A DNA stretch of 64,000 nucleotides from UBA11574 sp963752565 (GCA_963752565.1 CAVVZC010000014.1:12989-76988); one strand, 5' to 3'. Positions 34,185 to 43,957 are shown, counted from the stretch's first letter. Numbers and translations: made by a program. The notes: a model not told the origin generated them from the sequence alone.

Positions 34185-34232
34185 CGTAAAATATACATGG
34201 TTTACTCATAAGCACATACAAGAGGTCACCCT

Positions 34233-34742
34233 ATGGCTATTTTGAAAATTGTAACATATCCGGACAAATTCCTCAGCCAGCCGACCCAGCCGGTTGAAAA
34301 CATCGATGGCAAAATCCAGGACTTGATTGAAAACATGGCTGAAACGATGTACATGGAGCCTGGCATTGGGTTGGCCGCAATACAGGTGGGGATTAACAAA
34401 AGTCTTCTCGTTTACGATGTTTCAGCCAAGGACGAAAAACGATCTTTACATGTGTTGATCAACCCCAAAATTATATCGAGCGAAGGGAGTATCCTATCAG
34501 AGGGCGAAGGGTGTCTGAGTGTCCCTGATTTCAGGGCCGACGTTAAAAGATCAGCCGCTATTCTCGTTGAGGGTGTTGACAGAAACGAGAAACCTTTGCG
34601 GTTAGAAGCAGAAGGATTCCTTGCTGTGGTCCTTCAGCACGAAATCGATCATTTAAACGGCATTTTGTTTATAGACCGCATCAGCTCTTTGAAAAGGGGG
34701 ATGTATAAAAGAAAAATACAAAAGAACTTAAGAACAAAATGA
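34233..34742 (+). CDS. def: Peptide deformylase
   Basis: 169 residues with all three motifs: GIGLAAIQVG (44-53), EGCLSVP (92-98, metal ligand Cys94) and QHEIDHLNG (135-143, ligands His136 and His140, catalytic Glu137). Removes the formyl group from new proteins using Fe2+. Its stop overlaps the fmt start (ATGA), so the two are translationally coupled, an arrangement found in many bacteria. Confidence 0.97.
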   Translation: MAILKIVTYPDKFLSQPTQPVENIDGKIQDLIENMAETMYMEPGIGLAAIQVGINKSLLVYDVSAKDEKRSLHVLINPKIISSEGSILSEGEGCLSVPDFRADVKRSAAILVEGVDRNEKPLRLEAEGFLAVVLQHEIDHLNGILFIDRISSLKRGMYKRKIQKNLRTK

Positions 34743-35680
34743 AAAAAAAAGCCGGAATCATCTTCATGGGCACACCTCAATTTGCGGTGCCTGCTTTAAA
34801 GGCCCTTCATAAAAATGATCAAGATATAGTTTTGGTCGTTACCCGGCCCGATCGGCCAAAAGGTCGGGGGCGCAAACTGACTCCTTCACCGGTTAAAGAA
34901 ACGGCCATGAATTTAGGGTGCTCGGTTATTCAGCCATCTTCGGTCCGAACAACCGAATTCTCGAACTGCATCGAAAAACACACCCCTGACTTTGTGGTGG
35001 TGGTTGCCTTTGGGCATATTATCCCGAAAAAAATACTCACTATACCCAAAATTGCGACCATTAATATTCACGCATCACTCCTTCCAAAATATCGCGGACC
35101 TGCACCGATCCAGTGGGCAATCATCAATGAAGAAAAAGAGACCGGCGTCACGACGATGTTAATGGACGAAGGCCTGGATACCGGTGATATCCTCCTTTCT
35201 TCTGAACTTGAAATAGCGTCCGATGACACTTCGGGCACCCTTCATGACCGTCTGGCTGATCTTGGCGCAGACCTTCTCATCCAAACCCTGAACGCCTTTG
35301 AAACCGGCGACATCAATCCGATCTCTCAGGATCATACCCAGGCCACTTATGCGCCCATGCTTAAAAAAAATGACGGCCGTATGAATTGGAAGCTGCCGGC
35401 CGAATCCCTTGAAGCATTCATTCGCGGGATGTCGCCATGGCCCGGTGCTTTTACCTTTCATGATAAAAAACGCCTTAAAATTTTCAAGGCCAAGACCATT
35501 GTTATGGATACCGAAGCTTCTCCCGGTACGGTAATAAAAGGCTTCCCCGATGAACTATGGATCTCAACCGGAAAAGGTGTTCTGTCTCTTATGGAAATTC
35601 AGGGTGAGTCTGGAAAGCGTCTTTTAATTAAGGATTTCCTGCGCGGATATAAATTACCCCCTGGAACACATTTACACTGA
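34739..35680 (+). CDS. fmt: Methionyl-tRNA formyltransferase
   Basis: 313 residues. The formyl-transfer site is Asn109, His111 and Asp147 (NIHASLLPKYRGPAPIQWA, GLDTGD). GTPQFAVPAL at the start and the C-terminal OB-like domain (GMSPWPGAFTF onward) complete the family pattern. Transfers a formyl group from 10-formyl-THF to initiator Met-tRNA. Overlaps def by four bases. A gap with a palindrome follows before rsmB. Confidence 0.96.
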   Translation: MKKKAGIIFMGTPQFAVPALKALHKNDQDIVLVVTRPDRPKGRGRKLTPSPVKETAMNLGCSVIQPSSVRTTEFSNCIEKHTPDFVVVVAFGHIIPKKILTIPKIATINIHASLLPKYRGPAPIQWAIINEEKETGVTTMLMDEGLDTGDILLSSELEIASDDTSGTLHDRLADLGADLLIQTLNAFETGDINPISQDHTQATYAPMLKKNDGRMNWKLPAESLEAFIRGMSPWPGAFTFHDKKRLKIFKAKTIVMDTEASPGTVIKGFPDELWISTGKGVLSLMEIQGESGKRLLIKDFLRGYKLPPGTHLH

Positions 35681-35772
35681 TATGATTATCCTATTAACAA
35701 TCCTGGCCGAAATAACTAGGTTTTGATTATCCCCAAAGATATTTGCTGTGTTGAATGTTCATTGACTTATTT

Positions 35773-35901
35773 AAATTCCAAATATCAAATCCCAAATATC
35801 AAGCAAATCCCAATGACCAAAATTCGAAAATCCAAACATTGTCCTCAAAGGTTTTGGTCATTGAGTATTGAGATTTATTTGTAATTTGGTGCTTGGAATT
35901 T
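35773..35901. repeat. 129-bp palindrome of AAATTCCAA/TTGGAATTT type
   Basis: The ends AAATTCCAA (35773) and TTGGAATTT (ends 35901) frame A/T-rich arms built of short AAATCCCAAAT-like words. The mid stem AATGACCAAAA/GGTTTTGGTCATT also pairs. It fills the fmt-rsmB gap (35681-35971) with no other feature. Confidence 0.7.
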
Positions 35902-35971
35902 GTATTTTTAGACACAAAACTCCAAGGAAGAGCCATCTATCCCTGTCCTGACTCAGACGAACAGGCTCTCA

Positions 35972-37345
35972 ATGAAAAATAAATTTATGGTAAATAACGC
36001 ACGCAAAACTTCGCTACACATCCTGAACACCCTGGATCAAGGGAACAAAACTTTAGACAACATATTGGATGAGGTTCTCTCCCAACACACTTTTTTTTCG
36101 AAGAAAGATCGTGCATTGCTTCAAGCCATTGTATACGGCGTTCTTCGGTGGCGGGCAAAACTCGATTGGATCATCGATTATTTCTCTAAAACCCGTTTGA
36201 GCCAAATCGATCCTAAAGTGATGAATATTTTGCGGATCGCACTTTTTCAGATCATTTATTTGAATCGGATACCTGTATCGGCAGCAGTAAACACATCCGT
36301 CGAAATGGCAAAATCTGTAACCGAGCCTTATGTTGTTCGCTTTATCAACGGACTTTTGCGAAATGCCGCAAAAAGATATCAACAGGTCTTATTTCCGGAC
36401 ATGGACGAAGACCCGGCATCTGCATTGGCGGTGAACAAATCATTTCCAAAATGGCTGCTTGAAAGATGGCTGGATCGGTTTGGCTTGGAAGAAACCGTTC
36501 TGCTGTGTGATGCAATCAACACCATCCCGCCTTTAACCGTGCGCTGCAATACACTGAAGACCCGCCGTAAAACGTTGTTAAAACGCCTTGAAAAAGATGT
36601 GGAAAAGGTTGAGCGTACAGGCTATGCACCGAACGGTGCCTTTTTCTTTAATCCAAAAAAATCTATCCCAAAAATGAAAGCATTTGAAGACGGACTGTTC
36701 CAGGTTCAGGATGAAGCCGCACAGCTGGTTACATTTCTTTTAAACCCGAAGCCGGGGGAAACGGTTTTAGATGCATGTGCCGGTCTTGGCGGAAAAACAG
36801 GGCATATCTCCCAGATGATGAAAAACCGTGGAAAACTGATTGCCATGGATAACAATGCGAAAAAGCTGCATCGCCTTCAATCTGAAATGGTCCGACTCGG
36901 CATCTCAATGGTCACACCCCGTACGCATGATTTGAATAATCCTGCGGTTGGTAAATCCATTAAAAAATATGACCGGATCTTATTGGATGCACCGTGCTCA
37001 GGCCTTGGTGTGTTAAGAAGAAATCCGGATGCAAAATGGAGCACACTAGAAAAGGACCTGATTCGCCACGCAAAAAGGCAGGCGATATTTCTGGACAATC
37101 TGGCGCATCAAGTCAAACCTGACGGTCTTTTGGTTTATTGTGTCTGCAGCTTGGAACCCGAAGAAAATGAATCCGTGATAAAAGGTTTTTTGAATAAGCA
37201 TAAAGATTTTGCTATAGAAAAAAATCCAGACGGTTTACCTGATGAAGCACGTTCTCTTTTAACCGGCAAGGGGTATTTAAAAACTTTTCCCCATCTCCAC
37301 AACATGGATGGCTTTTTTGCTGTCTGTATGAAACGGGCAAAATGA
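35972..37345 (+). CDS. rsmB: 16S rRNA m5C967 methyltransferase
   Basis: 457 residues. An N-terminal NusB-like domain (about 5-140) precedes a Rossmann methyltransferase with SAM motif DACAGLGGKT (267-276), DAPCSGLG with Cys342, and VCSLEPEENE with the catalytic Cys392. Methylates C967 of 16S rRNA. The stop overlaps the next start by ATGA. A second Met at codon 6 is an alternative start, as the ribosome-binding site is weak. Confidence 0.95.
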   Translation: MKNKFMVNNARKTSLHILNTLDQGNKTLDNILDEVLSQHTFFSKKDRALLQAIVYGVLRWRAKLDWIIDYFSKTRLSQIDPKVMNILRIALFQIIYLNRIPVSAAVNTSVEMAKSVTEPYVVRFINGLLRNAAKRYQQVLFPDMDEDPASALAVNKSFPKWLLERWLDRFGLEETVLLCDAINTIPPLTVRCNTLKTRRKTLLKRLEKDVEKVERTGYAPNGAFFFNPKKSIPKMKAFEDGLFQVQDEAAQLVTFLLNPKPGETVLDACAGLGGKTGHISQMMKNRGKLIAMDNNAKKLHRLQSEMVRLGISMVTPRTHDLNNPAVGKSIKKYDRILLDAPCSGLGVLRRNPDAKWSTLEKDLIRHAKRQAIFLDNLAHQVKPDGLLVYCVCSLEPEENESVIKGFLNKHKDFAIEKNPDGLPDEARSLLTGKGYLKTFPHLHNMDGFFAVCMKRAK

Positions 37346-38313
37346 TTTCGCGAGTATTAAAAATAGCCGGCCTGTCTTTTGTGTTTATCCTCGTGGTGGG
37401 TGCAAGTGCCTACCTGACCCTTACAATGATCATAAAAAGTGAGGACACTGTGGTAGTGCCTAATCTGACAGGTAAAAAGGTTGTTTATGCACTTGAATTA
37501 TTAACAGATTTGGGGCTTAATACAAAGGTTGAGGGATCAGAATACAGCACCGAGATGCCCAAGAACAATGTTATTTTTCAAGAACCGGAACCTGGATCGG
37601 AAATAAAAAAAGGACGGGATGTCAGGATCATCATTTCAAAAGGTCCAAAATCCATCCTGATGCCCAACCTTGAACAGCTGCCCGTTCAACAGGCCCGGAT
37701 CATTTTGGAAGAAAACAGCTTGTGCCAGGGACAAATATCCAGCACTTACAGCAACCGTATAAAAAAAGATTCGGTTATTGCCCAGGTTCCTTCTGCCGGC
37801 ACGATGATCACCCGGAACGAATGCGTTAACCTCCTTGTTAGCATTGGAATTCGACCACAGGACTACAAGATGCCGGATCTGAAAGGGCGCTTTCTTGACA
37901 GTGCAATTCCCCTGATCGAAAACAGCAATCTGATGCTCGGAAAAATAAAGTCTGTATTTTACCAAGACAAACCCTTAAATACAATTATTGCCCAAGAACC
38001 GTTATCCGGTTATTCTGTGACTGAAGGCGGTACTGTGAATCTTGTCATCAACAGAAAACCTGGACGGAAAGGCCATGGTTATTTAGCGGGTTCGCCTGGC
38101 GGGAGCTTTTTCAGGTACAGGGTCAACAACGGTTTTTTAAAAAGACATATCCGGGTGGTGTTAAACAGTTTTGGCGTTTCGAACACCATATTTGACGAAT
38201 TCATACAACCCGGAGAGGAGATCTGGCTCATCATCCCCAATAATAACAATACCGCTGTTTTTCTTTACGAGGATGACAAATTGGTAAAGACCCAGGTTTA
38301 TGACGACTGGTAA
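37342..38313 (+). CDS. Membrane-anchored PASTA-domain protein
   Basis: 323 residues: one membrane helix (about 4-30) followed by three PASTA domains (about 36-102, 107-172, 176-241) each with the VPNL/MPNL...A...L pattern, then a C-terminal extension (240-323) ending in a beta-rich domain. PASTA domains bind peptidoglycan fragments or beta-lactams in kinases and PBPs. This one lacks a kinase, so it may be a cell-wall-contacting periplasmic protein. Overlaps rsmB by four bases, an association common in Deltaproteobacteria. Confidence 0.9.
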   Translation: MISRVLKIAGLSFVFILVVGASAYLTLTMIIKSEDTVVVPNLTGKKVVYALELLTDLGLNTKVEGSEYSTEMPKNNVIFQEPEPGSEIKKGRDVRIIISKGPKSILMPNLEQLPVQQARIILEENSLCQGQISSTYSNRIKKDSVIAQVPSAGTMITRNECVNLLVSIGIRPQDYKMPDLKGRFLDSAIPLIENSNLMLGKIKSVFYQDKPLNTIIAQEPLSGYSVTEGGTVNLVINRKPGRKGHGYLAGSPGGSFFRYRVNNGFLKRHIRVVLNSFGVSNTIFDEFIQPGEEIWLIIPNNNNTAVFLYEDDKLVKTQVYDDW

Positions 38314-38349
38314 GGGACTTGAGCACTTGACACGGGGTATTCAACGTGT

Positions 38350-38609
38350 AACCCTAATTGATCGTAAACAAAATTGGAAAACTATTTTAAGTTATTAATA
38401 TATTATGCATTTTAGTAGATTCGATTGTGTTTTCATAACGCTTCTATAAATGAGATATAAATGTATTAAAAAAATCCCATTTTGTTTACCCTACGGGAAA
38501 GCCGATGACACCCCATCTCCTTCGTTATCAAGGACTTGCAGTAGACAACTACGGCTTCGTCCTTGATGCCTTGGATCTGGGGCATCCTCGACTTTCGCTC
38601 AATTAGGGT
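38350..38609. repeat. 260-bp nested-palindrome MITE-like element
   Basis: The outer ends CCCTAATTGA (38352-38361) and TCAATTAGGG (38599-38608), the next pair GTAAACAAAATTGG / CCCATTTTGTTTAC, and the inner ATCAAGGAC / GTCCTTGAT all pair. Part of it (AAACAAAATTGAAAAACTAT) reappears at 6612-6645 in the island. Confidence 0.8.
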
Positions 38610-38678
38610 GTAAATATCGCGAACAAAACTATTTGATATTAATTGATTTTCGAATTGTCCGGAACAGGGGATTCAACA

Positions 38679-39335
38679 ATGAAATATATTGCACCGTCGA
38701 TACTGTCTGCCGACTTTTCAAAACTGGGAGATGAAATACGATCTGTTGAAAAAGCCGGCGCCGACTGGATTCATGTCGATGTCATGGACGGCCATTTTGT
38801 CCCAAACATCACCATCGGCCCGTTAATCGTCGAAGCCGCACGGCGTATCACTTCACTCCCGCTTGACGTTCACCTGATGATTGAAAATCCGGATCGCTAT
38901 ATTGAAGACTTTGCAAAAGCGGGCGCCGACCTGATTTCAGTTCAGGTGGAAGCCTGTATCCATTTAAACCGGGCCATCCAGATGATAAAATCGTTTGATT
39001 TGCGTGCCGGTGTGGTGCTGAATCCTTCAACGCCGCTATCCGCCCTTGAATGGGTCCTTGAAGATGTGGATTTTGTCATGATCATGAGCGTAAATCCTGG
39101 ATTCGGCGGACAAAAATTCATACCCAACAGCATCGACAGAATCCGTTCCCTTCGCAAAATGATTCAAGACCGGGGACTGTCCGTGCTTATCGAGATCGAT
39201 GGGGGCGTGAACGAAAAAACCATTAAAAATATTTCAGATGCCGGAGTTGATGTCTTTGTGGCCGGGTCGGCCATTTTCAAAAGCCCGGACTATAAAGAAA
39301 CCATTACCAAATTTAGAGAGCTCATCGGCGAGTAA
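38679..39335 (+). CDS. rpe: Ribulose-phosphate 3-epimerase
   Basis: 218 residues from the ATG at 38679, which has GGGG eight bases upstream; a longer frame starts at 38643. TIM-barrel with catalytic metal ligands: His32 and Asp34 (IHVDVMDGHF), His65 (DVHLMI) and Asp in IEIDGGV. MSVNPGFGGQKF binds phosphate. Interconverts ribulose-5-P and xylulose-5-P in the pentose-phosphate pathway. Probably transcribed from within or behind the upstream palindrome. Confidence 0.96.
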   Translation: MKYIAPSILSADFSKLGDEIRSVEKAGADWIHVDVMDGHFVPNITIGPLIVEAARRITSLPLDVHLMIENPDRYIEDFAKAGADLISVQVEACIHLNRAIQMIKSFDLRAGVVLNPSTPLSALEWVLEDVDFVMIMSVNPGFGGQKFIPNSIDRIRSLRKMIQDRGLSVLIEIDGGVNEKTIKNISDAGVDVFVAGSAIFKSPDYKETITKFRELIGE

Positions 39336-39426
39336 AAATATTGGCATAGAGGACCCCGCTTTGGTTATCCGCAAAAGGGATTTGCTTTGTTGAATGTTCA
39401 TTTTAGAAAATAAATAGGAATTAGAT

Positions 39427-39623
39427 AACCGCAAATGGACGCAAATGTAATTAGAAGATGAGAAGGTCGCGGAAAATAGGAAGTTAAGAAGGTTAGAAAA
39501 TCAGAAGGTCGGAGACTTTAGGACACGCCAATCTTCTTACCTTCCCACCTTCTTGCTCTTCACCTTCTTACTTTCTTATTTTTCAAAATATTTGTGTTTA
39601 TTCGTGTTCATCCGTGGTTTTTC
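39427..39623. repeat. 197-bp palindrome with GAAGGT-rich inner arms
   Basis: The end AACCGCAAATGGACGCAAAT pairs imperfectly with TTCGTGTTCATCCGTGGTT. The inner arms are runs of AGAAGGT-like and ACCTTCT-like words. It occupies the rpe-aroQ gap (39336-39676). Confidence 0.75.
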
Positions 39624-39676
39624 TTATCCTCTTTCCTCTTTTCTCTTTCCTACGATGTGAAACAGGAAAGGTTAAC

Positions 39677-40159
39677 ATGAACCAAGGAGTTAATAATCAG
39701 ATGAATCAGGAGAAAAACAAGTTGAAAATTTTGGTCATCCACGGGCCCAATCTGAATATGCTGGGAAAAAGAGAGCCTGAAATATACGGCAAGACAACAC
39801 TGGATGAAATCAATTCCGAACTTGAAAAATTAGGGACAACGTTGGGAATTTTTGTTGAAACCTTCCAGTCCAATCACGAAGGAGCCATTGTCGAAAAGAT
39901 CCAGGAGGCTGCTACAACTCAAAAAGGGATTATTATCAATCCTGCTGCGTATACCCACACCAGTATCGCAATCCGCGATGCCCTGCTTGCTCTCGATATT
40001 CCGATCATCGAAATACATATTTCAAATATCTACAAAAGGGAACCGTTTCGACACAAATCTTTGATATCGGATGTTGTCACCGCCCAAATTACCGGACTGG
40101 GTATTAAGGGTTACAGTATGGCACTGAAGGCCTTGGCAGAAATGATTCAGGGTCGTTAA
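39677..40159 (+). CDS. aroQ: 3-dehydroquinate dehydratase, type II
   Basis: 160 residues from the ATG at 39677, preceded by AGGAAAGG; a longer frame from 39614 lacks a site. Motifs: HGPNLNMLGKREPEIYG with the catalytic loop Arg/Tyr, INPAAYTHTSIAIRDAL and IEIHISNIYKREPFR. Dehydrates 3-dehydroquinate in the shikimate pathway. About 15 extra N-terminal residues compared with most family members. Confidence 0.95.
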   Translation: MNQGVNNQMNQEKNKLKILVIHGPNLNMLGKREPEIYGKTTLDEINSELEKLGTTLGIFVETFQSNHEGAIVEKIQEAATTQKGIIINPAAYTHTSIAIRDALLALDIPIIEIHISNIYKREPFRHKSLISDVVTAQITGLGIKGYSMALKALAEMIQGR

Positions 40160-40227
40160 CTCGGACATCTCATCATTCTATCAATGCAAGAGTTGCCTGC
40201 CTGTTAAACTTAGCATCTTCAATTTTT

Positions 40228-40303
40228 TAACTCCTGTTTCACACCCTTTATTTTCAGTAAAGCCGAGACATAGCAGCAGGCCGGGAAAATTTTTAAGGTA
40301 AAA
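40228..40303. repeat. Short repeat shared with 47206-47282
   Basis: ACCCTTTATTTTCAGTAA, TAGCAGCAGGCCGGGAAAAT and TTTTTAAGGTAAAAT recur in the same order upstream of the GT4 gene. It lies in the 276-bp gap before tex. Confidence 0.6.
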
Positions 40304-40435
40304 TATAGGTTGTTAAGATTGTTTTTGCTACCAGGGCAATTCATTATTAGAATTGAAAAAAAATCTCTATTCTATTAATAAGGAATCAGAATTGATTATC
40401 ACGTTGCCCTCGGTGAACAGTAAAAATTTAAGGAT

Positions 40436-42601
40436 ATGATGGAACATACACACCAATTCACAATAGCAAAAGAACTTGGCATAAACGAGTCACAGGTTCA
40501 GGCGGTTGAAGTGCTTCTTGAAGAAGGGGCAACGATTCCGTTTATCGCCCGATATCGGAAGGAAGCAACAGGGAGCCTGGATGAAGTTGCCATAACCTCA
40601 ATTCGCGACCGGTTTAACCAGCTTAAAGAACTGGATCATCGTCGGGAAACCATACTGAAATCTCTCGAGAAGCATGGGCATCTTACAGATGAACTGAAAG
40701 CGGCGGTTTTTTCAGCCGAAACCATGGCGATCCTTGAAGATATCTATCTTCCTTACCGGCCCAAGCGTCGAACCAAAGCCACAATCGCCGTGGAAAAAGG
40801 TCTTGAGCCCCTGGCAAAGATCATATTTGAGCAAAAAGGAAAAGATCCACATGCATTGGCCGCCAATTTTGTAGATGATGAAAAAAAGGTCGATTCTGCT
40901 GAGGATGCACTCACCGGTGCCGGACATATTATTGCGGAATGGGTCAATGAGGATTCTAAGGCTCGAGCATGGTTACGCCGATTATTTGCTGAAAAAGGGA
41001 CCATTAGAAGTGTGGTTTCGTCCGGGATGGAATCAAAAGGTGCCAAGTATAAAGACTACTTTGATTGGGAAGAATCTATTTCCAAAGCGCCCTCACACAG
41101 GATACTTGCCATGCGCCGGGCAGAGAAAGAAGACATCTTAAACCTTACCATAGCGCCTCTTGAAGAAGATGCAATTGCGATATTGGATAAGCTTTTTGTC
41201 AAAGGGGACGGCAAGGATTCAAAACAGGTTAACCTCGCTGTTCGCGACAGCTATAAAAGGCTTCTATCGCGATCCATGGAAACAGAAACACGCCTGGTCT
41301 CAAAAGAACGCGCCGATGCCGAAGCCATTAAGATATTTGAAGATAACTTACGGCAGCTTCTATTGGCCCCCCCCCTTGGTGCCAAAAGGGTTATGGGAAT
41401 TGATCCGGGGTTCAGGACAGGATGTAAGATCGTCTGCCTGGATAGACAAGGGAAATTCCTTCATCATGAGACGATATATCCTCATCTGTCTGAAAAAAAG
41501 ACCCAAGAGGCTGCGCAAACAGTTAAGATGTTGTGCCACAGATATCATATCGAAGCAATTGCCATCGGTAATGGTACCGCCGGCAGGGAAACTGAAGATT
41601 TCGTTAACAATTTGTCTATTAAGGATGTTCATGTCATACTGGTCAACGAAAGTGGGGCTTCTATCTACTCATCATCGGCCATTGCCCGTGAAGAATTTCC
41701 CGATCTCGACCTGACGATCCGCGGAGCGGTTTCCATCGGCAGACGTTTGATGGACCCGCTTTCCGAACTGGTCAAAATCGATCCAAAATCCATCGGAGTA
41801 GGTCAGTACCAGCATGATGTGGATCAGTCTTCCTTAAAGCAGGCCTTGGATGACGTGGTGATGAGCTGCGTTAATAGTGTCGGAGTGGATGTCAATCAAG
41901 CCAGCGTCCAGCTCCTAACGTATGTTTCGGGGCTTGGTCCTCAATTGGCCAAAAATATCGTGGCCCATAGAAATGAAAACGGCCCTTTTCGATCAAGGAT
42001 GGCGTTAAAGAATGTGCCGCGGCTAGGCCCCAAGGCCTTCGAACAGTCAGCGGGTTTTTTGAGAATAAATAAGGGCAATAATCCTTTAGATGCAAGCGCA
42101 GTACACCCTGAAAGCTACCACATCGTAAATACCATGGCCCGCGATCTTGGGCGCAAGGTGACAGATTTGATGGCCGATGAAACACTCAGGGAAAAAATAG
42201 ACATTTCAAAGTATGTAACAGACACGGTTGGCATACCGACCTTAAATGATATACTGGATGAGCTGTCAAAGCCGGGCCGTGATCCAAGAGAATCATTTAC
42301 CGCGTTCGCTTTTGCGGACGGCATTAAAGAAATCAAGGATTTAAAGTCCGGCATGAAGCTTCCGGGCATTGTCACCAACGTCACTGCATTCGGGGCTTTT
42401 GTAGATATGGGAGTGCACCAGGATGGACTGGTGCACATTAGCGAACTGTCGGACAGATACGTGAAAAATCCGGCGGACATCGTCAAGGTCAACCAGAACG
42501 TCATGGTGACGGTCATCGATGTCGATATTGACAGAGGCCGAATCTCTTTGTCCATGAAGACGTCTCGGGGAAAACGTGCTCAAAATAAAAACATTATTTA
42601 G
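40436..42601 (+). CDS. tex: Tex RNA-binding transcription accessory protein
   Basis: 721 residues with the full Tex layout: helical N-terminal domain (IPFIARYRKEATGSLDE), YqgF/RuvX-like domain with IDPGFRTGCK (about 323-332), helix-hairpin-helix domain (YVSGLGPQLAKNIVAHRNENGPF), and C-terminal S1 domain (about 640-710: GIVTNVTAFGAFVDMGVHQDGLVHISEL). Binds RNA/nucleic acid and affects transcription and stress tolerance. Two adjacent ATGs are possible starts, behind AAGGAT. Convergent with the next gene, just one base apart. Confidence 0.95.
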   Translation: MMEHTHQFTIAKELGINESQVQAVEVLLEEGATIPFIARYRKEATGSLDEVAITSIRDRFNQLKELDHRRETILKSLEKHGHLTDELKAAVFSAETMAILEDIYLPYRPKRRTKATIAVEKGLEPLAKIIFEQKGKDPHALAANFVDDEKKVDSAEDALTGAGHIIAEWVNEDSKARAWLRRLFAEKGTIRSVVSSGMESKGAKYKDYFDWEESISKAPSHRILAMRRAEKEDILNLTIAPLEEDAIAILDKLFVKGDGKDSKQVNLAVRDSYKRLLSRSMETETRLVSKERADAEAIKIFEDNLRQLLLAPPLGAKRVMGIDPGFRTGCKIVCLDRQGKFLHHETIYPHLSEKKTQEAAQTVKMLCHRYHIEAIAIGNGTAGRETEDFVNNLSIKDVHVILVNESGASIYSSSAIAREEFPDLDLTIRGAVSIGRRLMDPLSELVKIDPKSIGVGQYQHDVDQSSLKQALDDVVMSCVNSVGVDVNQASVQLLTYVSGLGPQLAKNIVAHRNENGPFRSRMALKNVPRLGPKAFEQSAGFLRINKGNNPLDASAVHPESYHIVNTMARDLGRKVTDLMADETLREKIDISKYVTDTVGIPTLNDILDELSKPGRDPRESFTAFAFADGIKEIKDLKSGMKLPGIVTNVTAFGAFVDMGVHQDGLVHISELSDRYVKNPADIVKVNQNVMVTVIDVDIDRGRISLSMKTSRGKRAQNKNII

Positions 42602-42602
42602 G

Positions 42603-43277
42603 TTAAGAATGATATACATAAAAGCGTTTAAGCCAAAAAGGAGAAAATCCTGCATGGTACAGGAATACGAGCCCCATGTTTAAAACCTGTTGTTTGATGA
42701 TGCCGTAGGTGAGAAATCGCCGGGCGGAAGTGACGACAGGTTGACGAACTTTGACAAAACGCCCCATTTTCCTGAGCCTTTTTTGAATTTCCACATCTTC
42801 CATAATTGGAATCTCTTGAAAACCCCCGATCAATTCATAGATGCGCCGGCTCATAAATAAGCCCTGATCCCCGTAGGTGAAAAGAGGGTGGTTTATTCGG
42901 CTGAACAGGGCATATAGTTTTAGAAATGAGTCGGGTTCTTCAAAACTCAATGAAAAGGAACCGGCAACAATTCCCTCCTGCGCCATGAGGGTCTCAATCC
43001 TGGACAGACCCCCTGGGGGCAAACAGGTATCTGCATGGAGAAACAGGAGCAAATCTCCCTCGGCAGCCTCAGCGCCTCTGTTCATCTGATTTCCCCGCCC
43101 CGCAGGAGAGCACAGCCATTTTACCTCCGAAAAAGCTCTGACGATATCCAGAGTACCGTCATCGCTTCCGCCGTCAACCACCACGATTTCATGGTGTTCG
43201 ATTTGCTTTCTGAGACAAAAAAGGCACGACCCGATGGTCTGCGATTCGTTGAGGACCGGAATGATAATAGATATCAT
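42603..43277 (-). CDS. GT2 glycosyltransferase (rSAM/selenodomain-associated transferase 2, TIGR04283-like)
   Basis: Starts ISIIIPVLNESQTIG with a GT-A fold. VDGGSDDGT, AGRGNQMNRGA, LFLHADTCLP (DXD-equivalent HAD) and GDQGLFMSRR with IMEDVEIQKRLRK match this subfamily. The ATG at 43277 fits the family start; a TTG at 43307 that overlaps the upstream stop is an alternative. The subfamily often occurs with radical-SAM or selenium-linked genes in other genomes; here it ends a three-gene set with SRPBCC and DUF547 proteins. Acceptor unknown. Confidence 0.88.
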   Translation of the reverse strand: MISIIIPVLNESQTIGSCLFCLRKQIEHHEIVVVDGGSDDGTLDIVRAFSEVKWLCSPAGRGNQMNRGAEAAEGDLLLFLHADTCLPPGGLSRIETLMAQEGIVAGSFSLSFEEPDSFLKLYALFSRINHPLFTYGDQGLFMSRRIYELIGGFQEIPIMEDVEIQKRLRKMGRFVKVRQPVVTSARRFLTYGIIKQQVLNMGLVFLYHAGFSPFWLKRFYVYHS

Positions 43278-43303
43278 TTTTCTACTGAAATACCATGGGG
43301 TGT

Positions 43304-43957
43304 TCAATGGGGTTTTCGATCCAAGAGACTGTTCCGAACTTTTGTTCTAAGAGCAGCCATCATGTCCGGAAGGTCCGTCATGAGCGACTGTTCCACCAGC
43401 CATTGTGGAATAAAAAAACTGGGATCCAGATACACCTCGTAACGCACAATGGTTTGACCTGCCTCTTCCAAAGGAAACAAACGCCAGTTCCCTTTCATCT
43501 CCCGAAGATCCCCTTTAATTTTAACAAAGTCAATTCGCCTGTTTATTTGGTAATCTGCTCGAAATACATAAGAGATTCTAGGGAAAAACCATATCCATTT
43601 GACCTCATGGCGAATGATTTCCCAGTTCTTCCCTGAATCCAAAATCCTGCAGGCCTTAAGCCCGGGTACAAATGTTGGAGCTCCCGGACAGTCAGTCATT
43701 ATTTTCCATATGGTTTCAGCCGGCGCATCGATTAGAACCAGGGCCTCCACCATTCCCTTCTGTTGCCCCTCGGATCGCTGTACATGTACTAAAATCTCTC
43801 CATTTTTCAATTGGGATAATTGTGATTCGTTAAACGCTAAAGCAGCTTCATTATCACCCAAAATCACAATGGAAAACCAACTTGCGAATATAAGAATAAA
43901 AATATATGAAATTACTCTTAAGAAACCGTCTTTTTTGTAAAAACAATTTTCAGTCAT
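43304..43957 (-). CDS. SRPBCC/START-like protein with membrane anchor
   Basis: 217 residues from the ATG at 43957, which overlaps the restored end of the DUF547 frame. An N-terminal membrane helix or signal (about 16-36) is followed by a START-like/polyketide-cyclase domain: VLIDAPAETIWKIMTDCPGAPTFVPGLKAC, IRHEVKWIWFFPRISYVF, GNWRLFPLEEAGQTIVRYEVYLDPSF. The fold binds a hydrophobic ligand such as a lipid or quinone; here it would face the periplasm. Middle gene of a coupled minus-strand trio. Confidence 0.85.
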   Translation of the reverse strand: MTENCFYKKDGFLRVISYIFILIFASWFSIVILGDNEAALAFNESQLSQLKNGEILVHVQRSEGQQKGMVEALVLIDAPAETIWKIMTDCPGAPTFVPGLKACRILDSGKNWEIIRHEVKWIWFFPRISYVFRADYQINRRIDFVKIKGDLREMKGNWRLFPLEEAGQTIVRYEVYLDPSFFIPQWLVEQSLMTDLPDMMAALRTKVRNSLLDRKPH

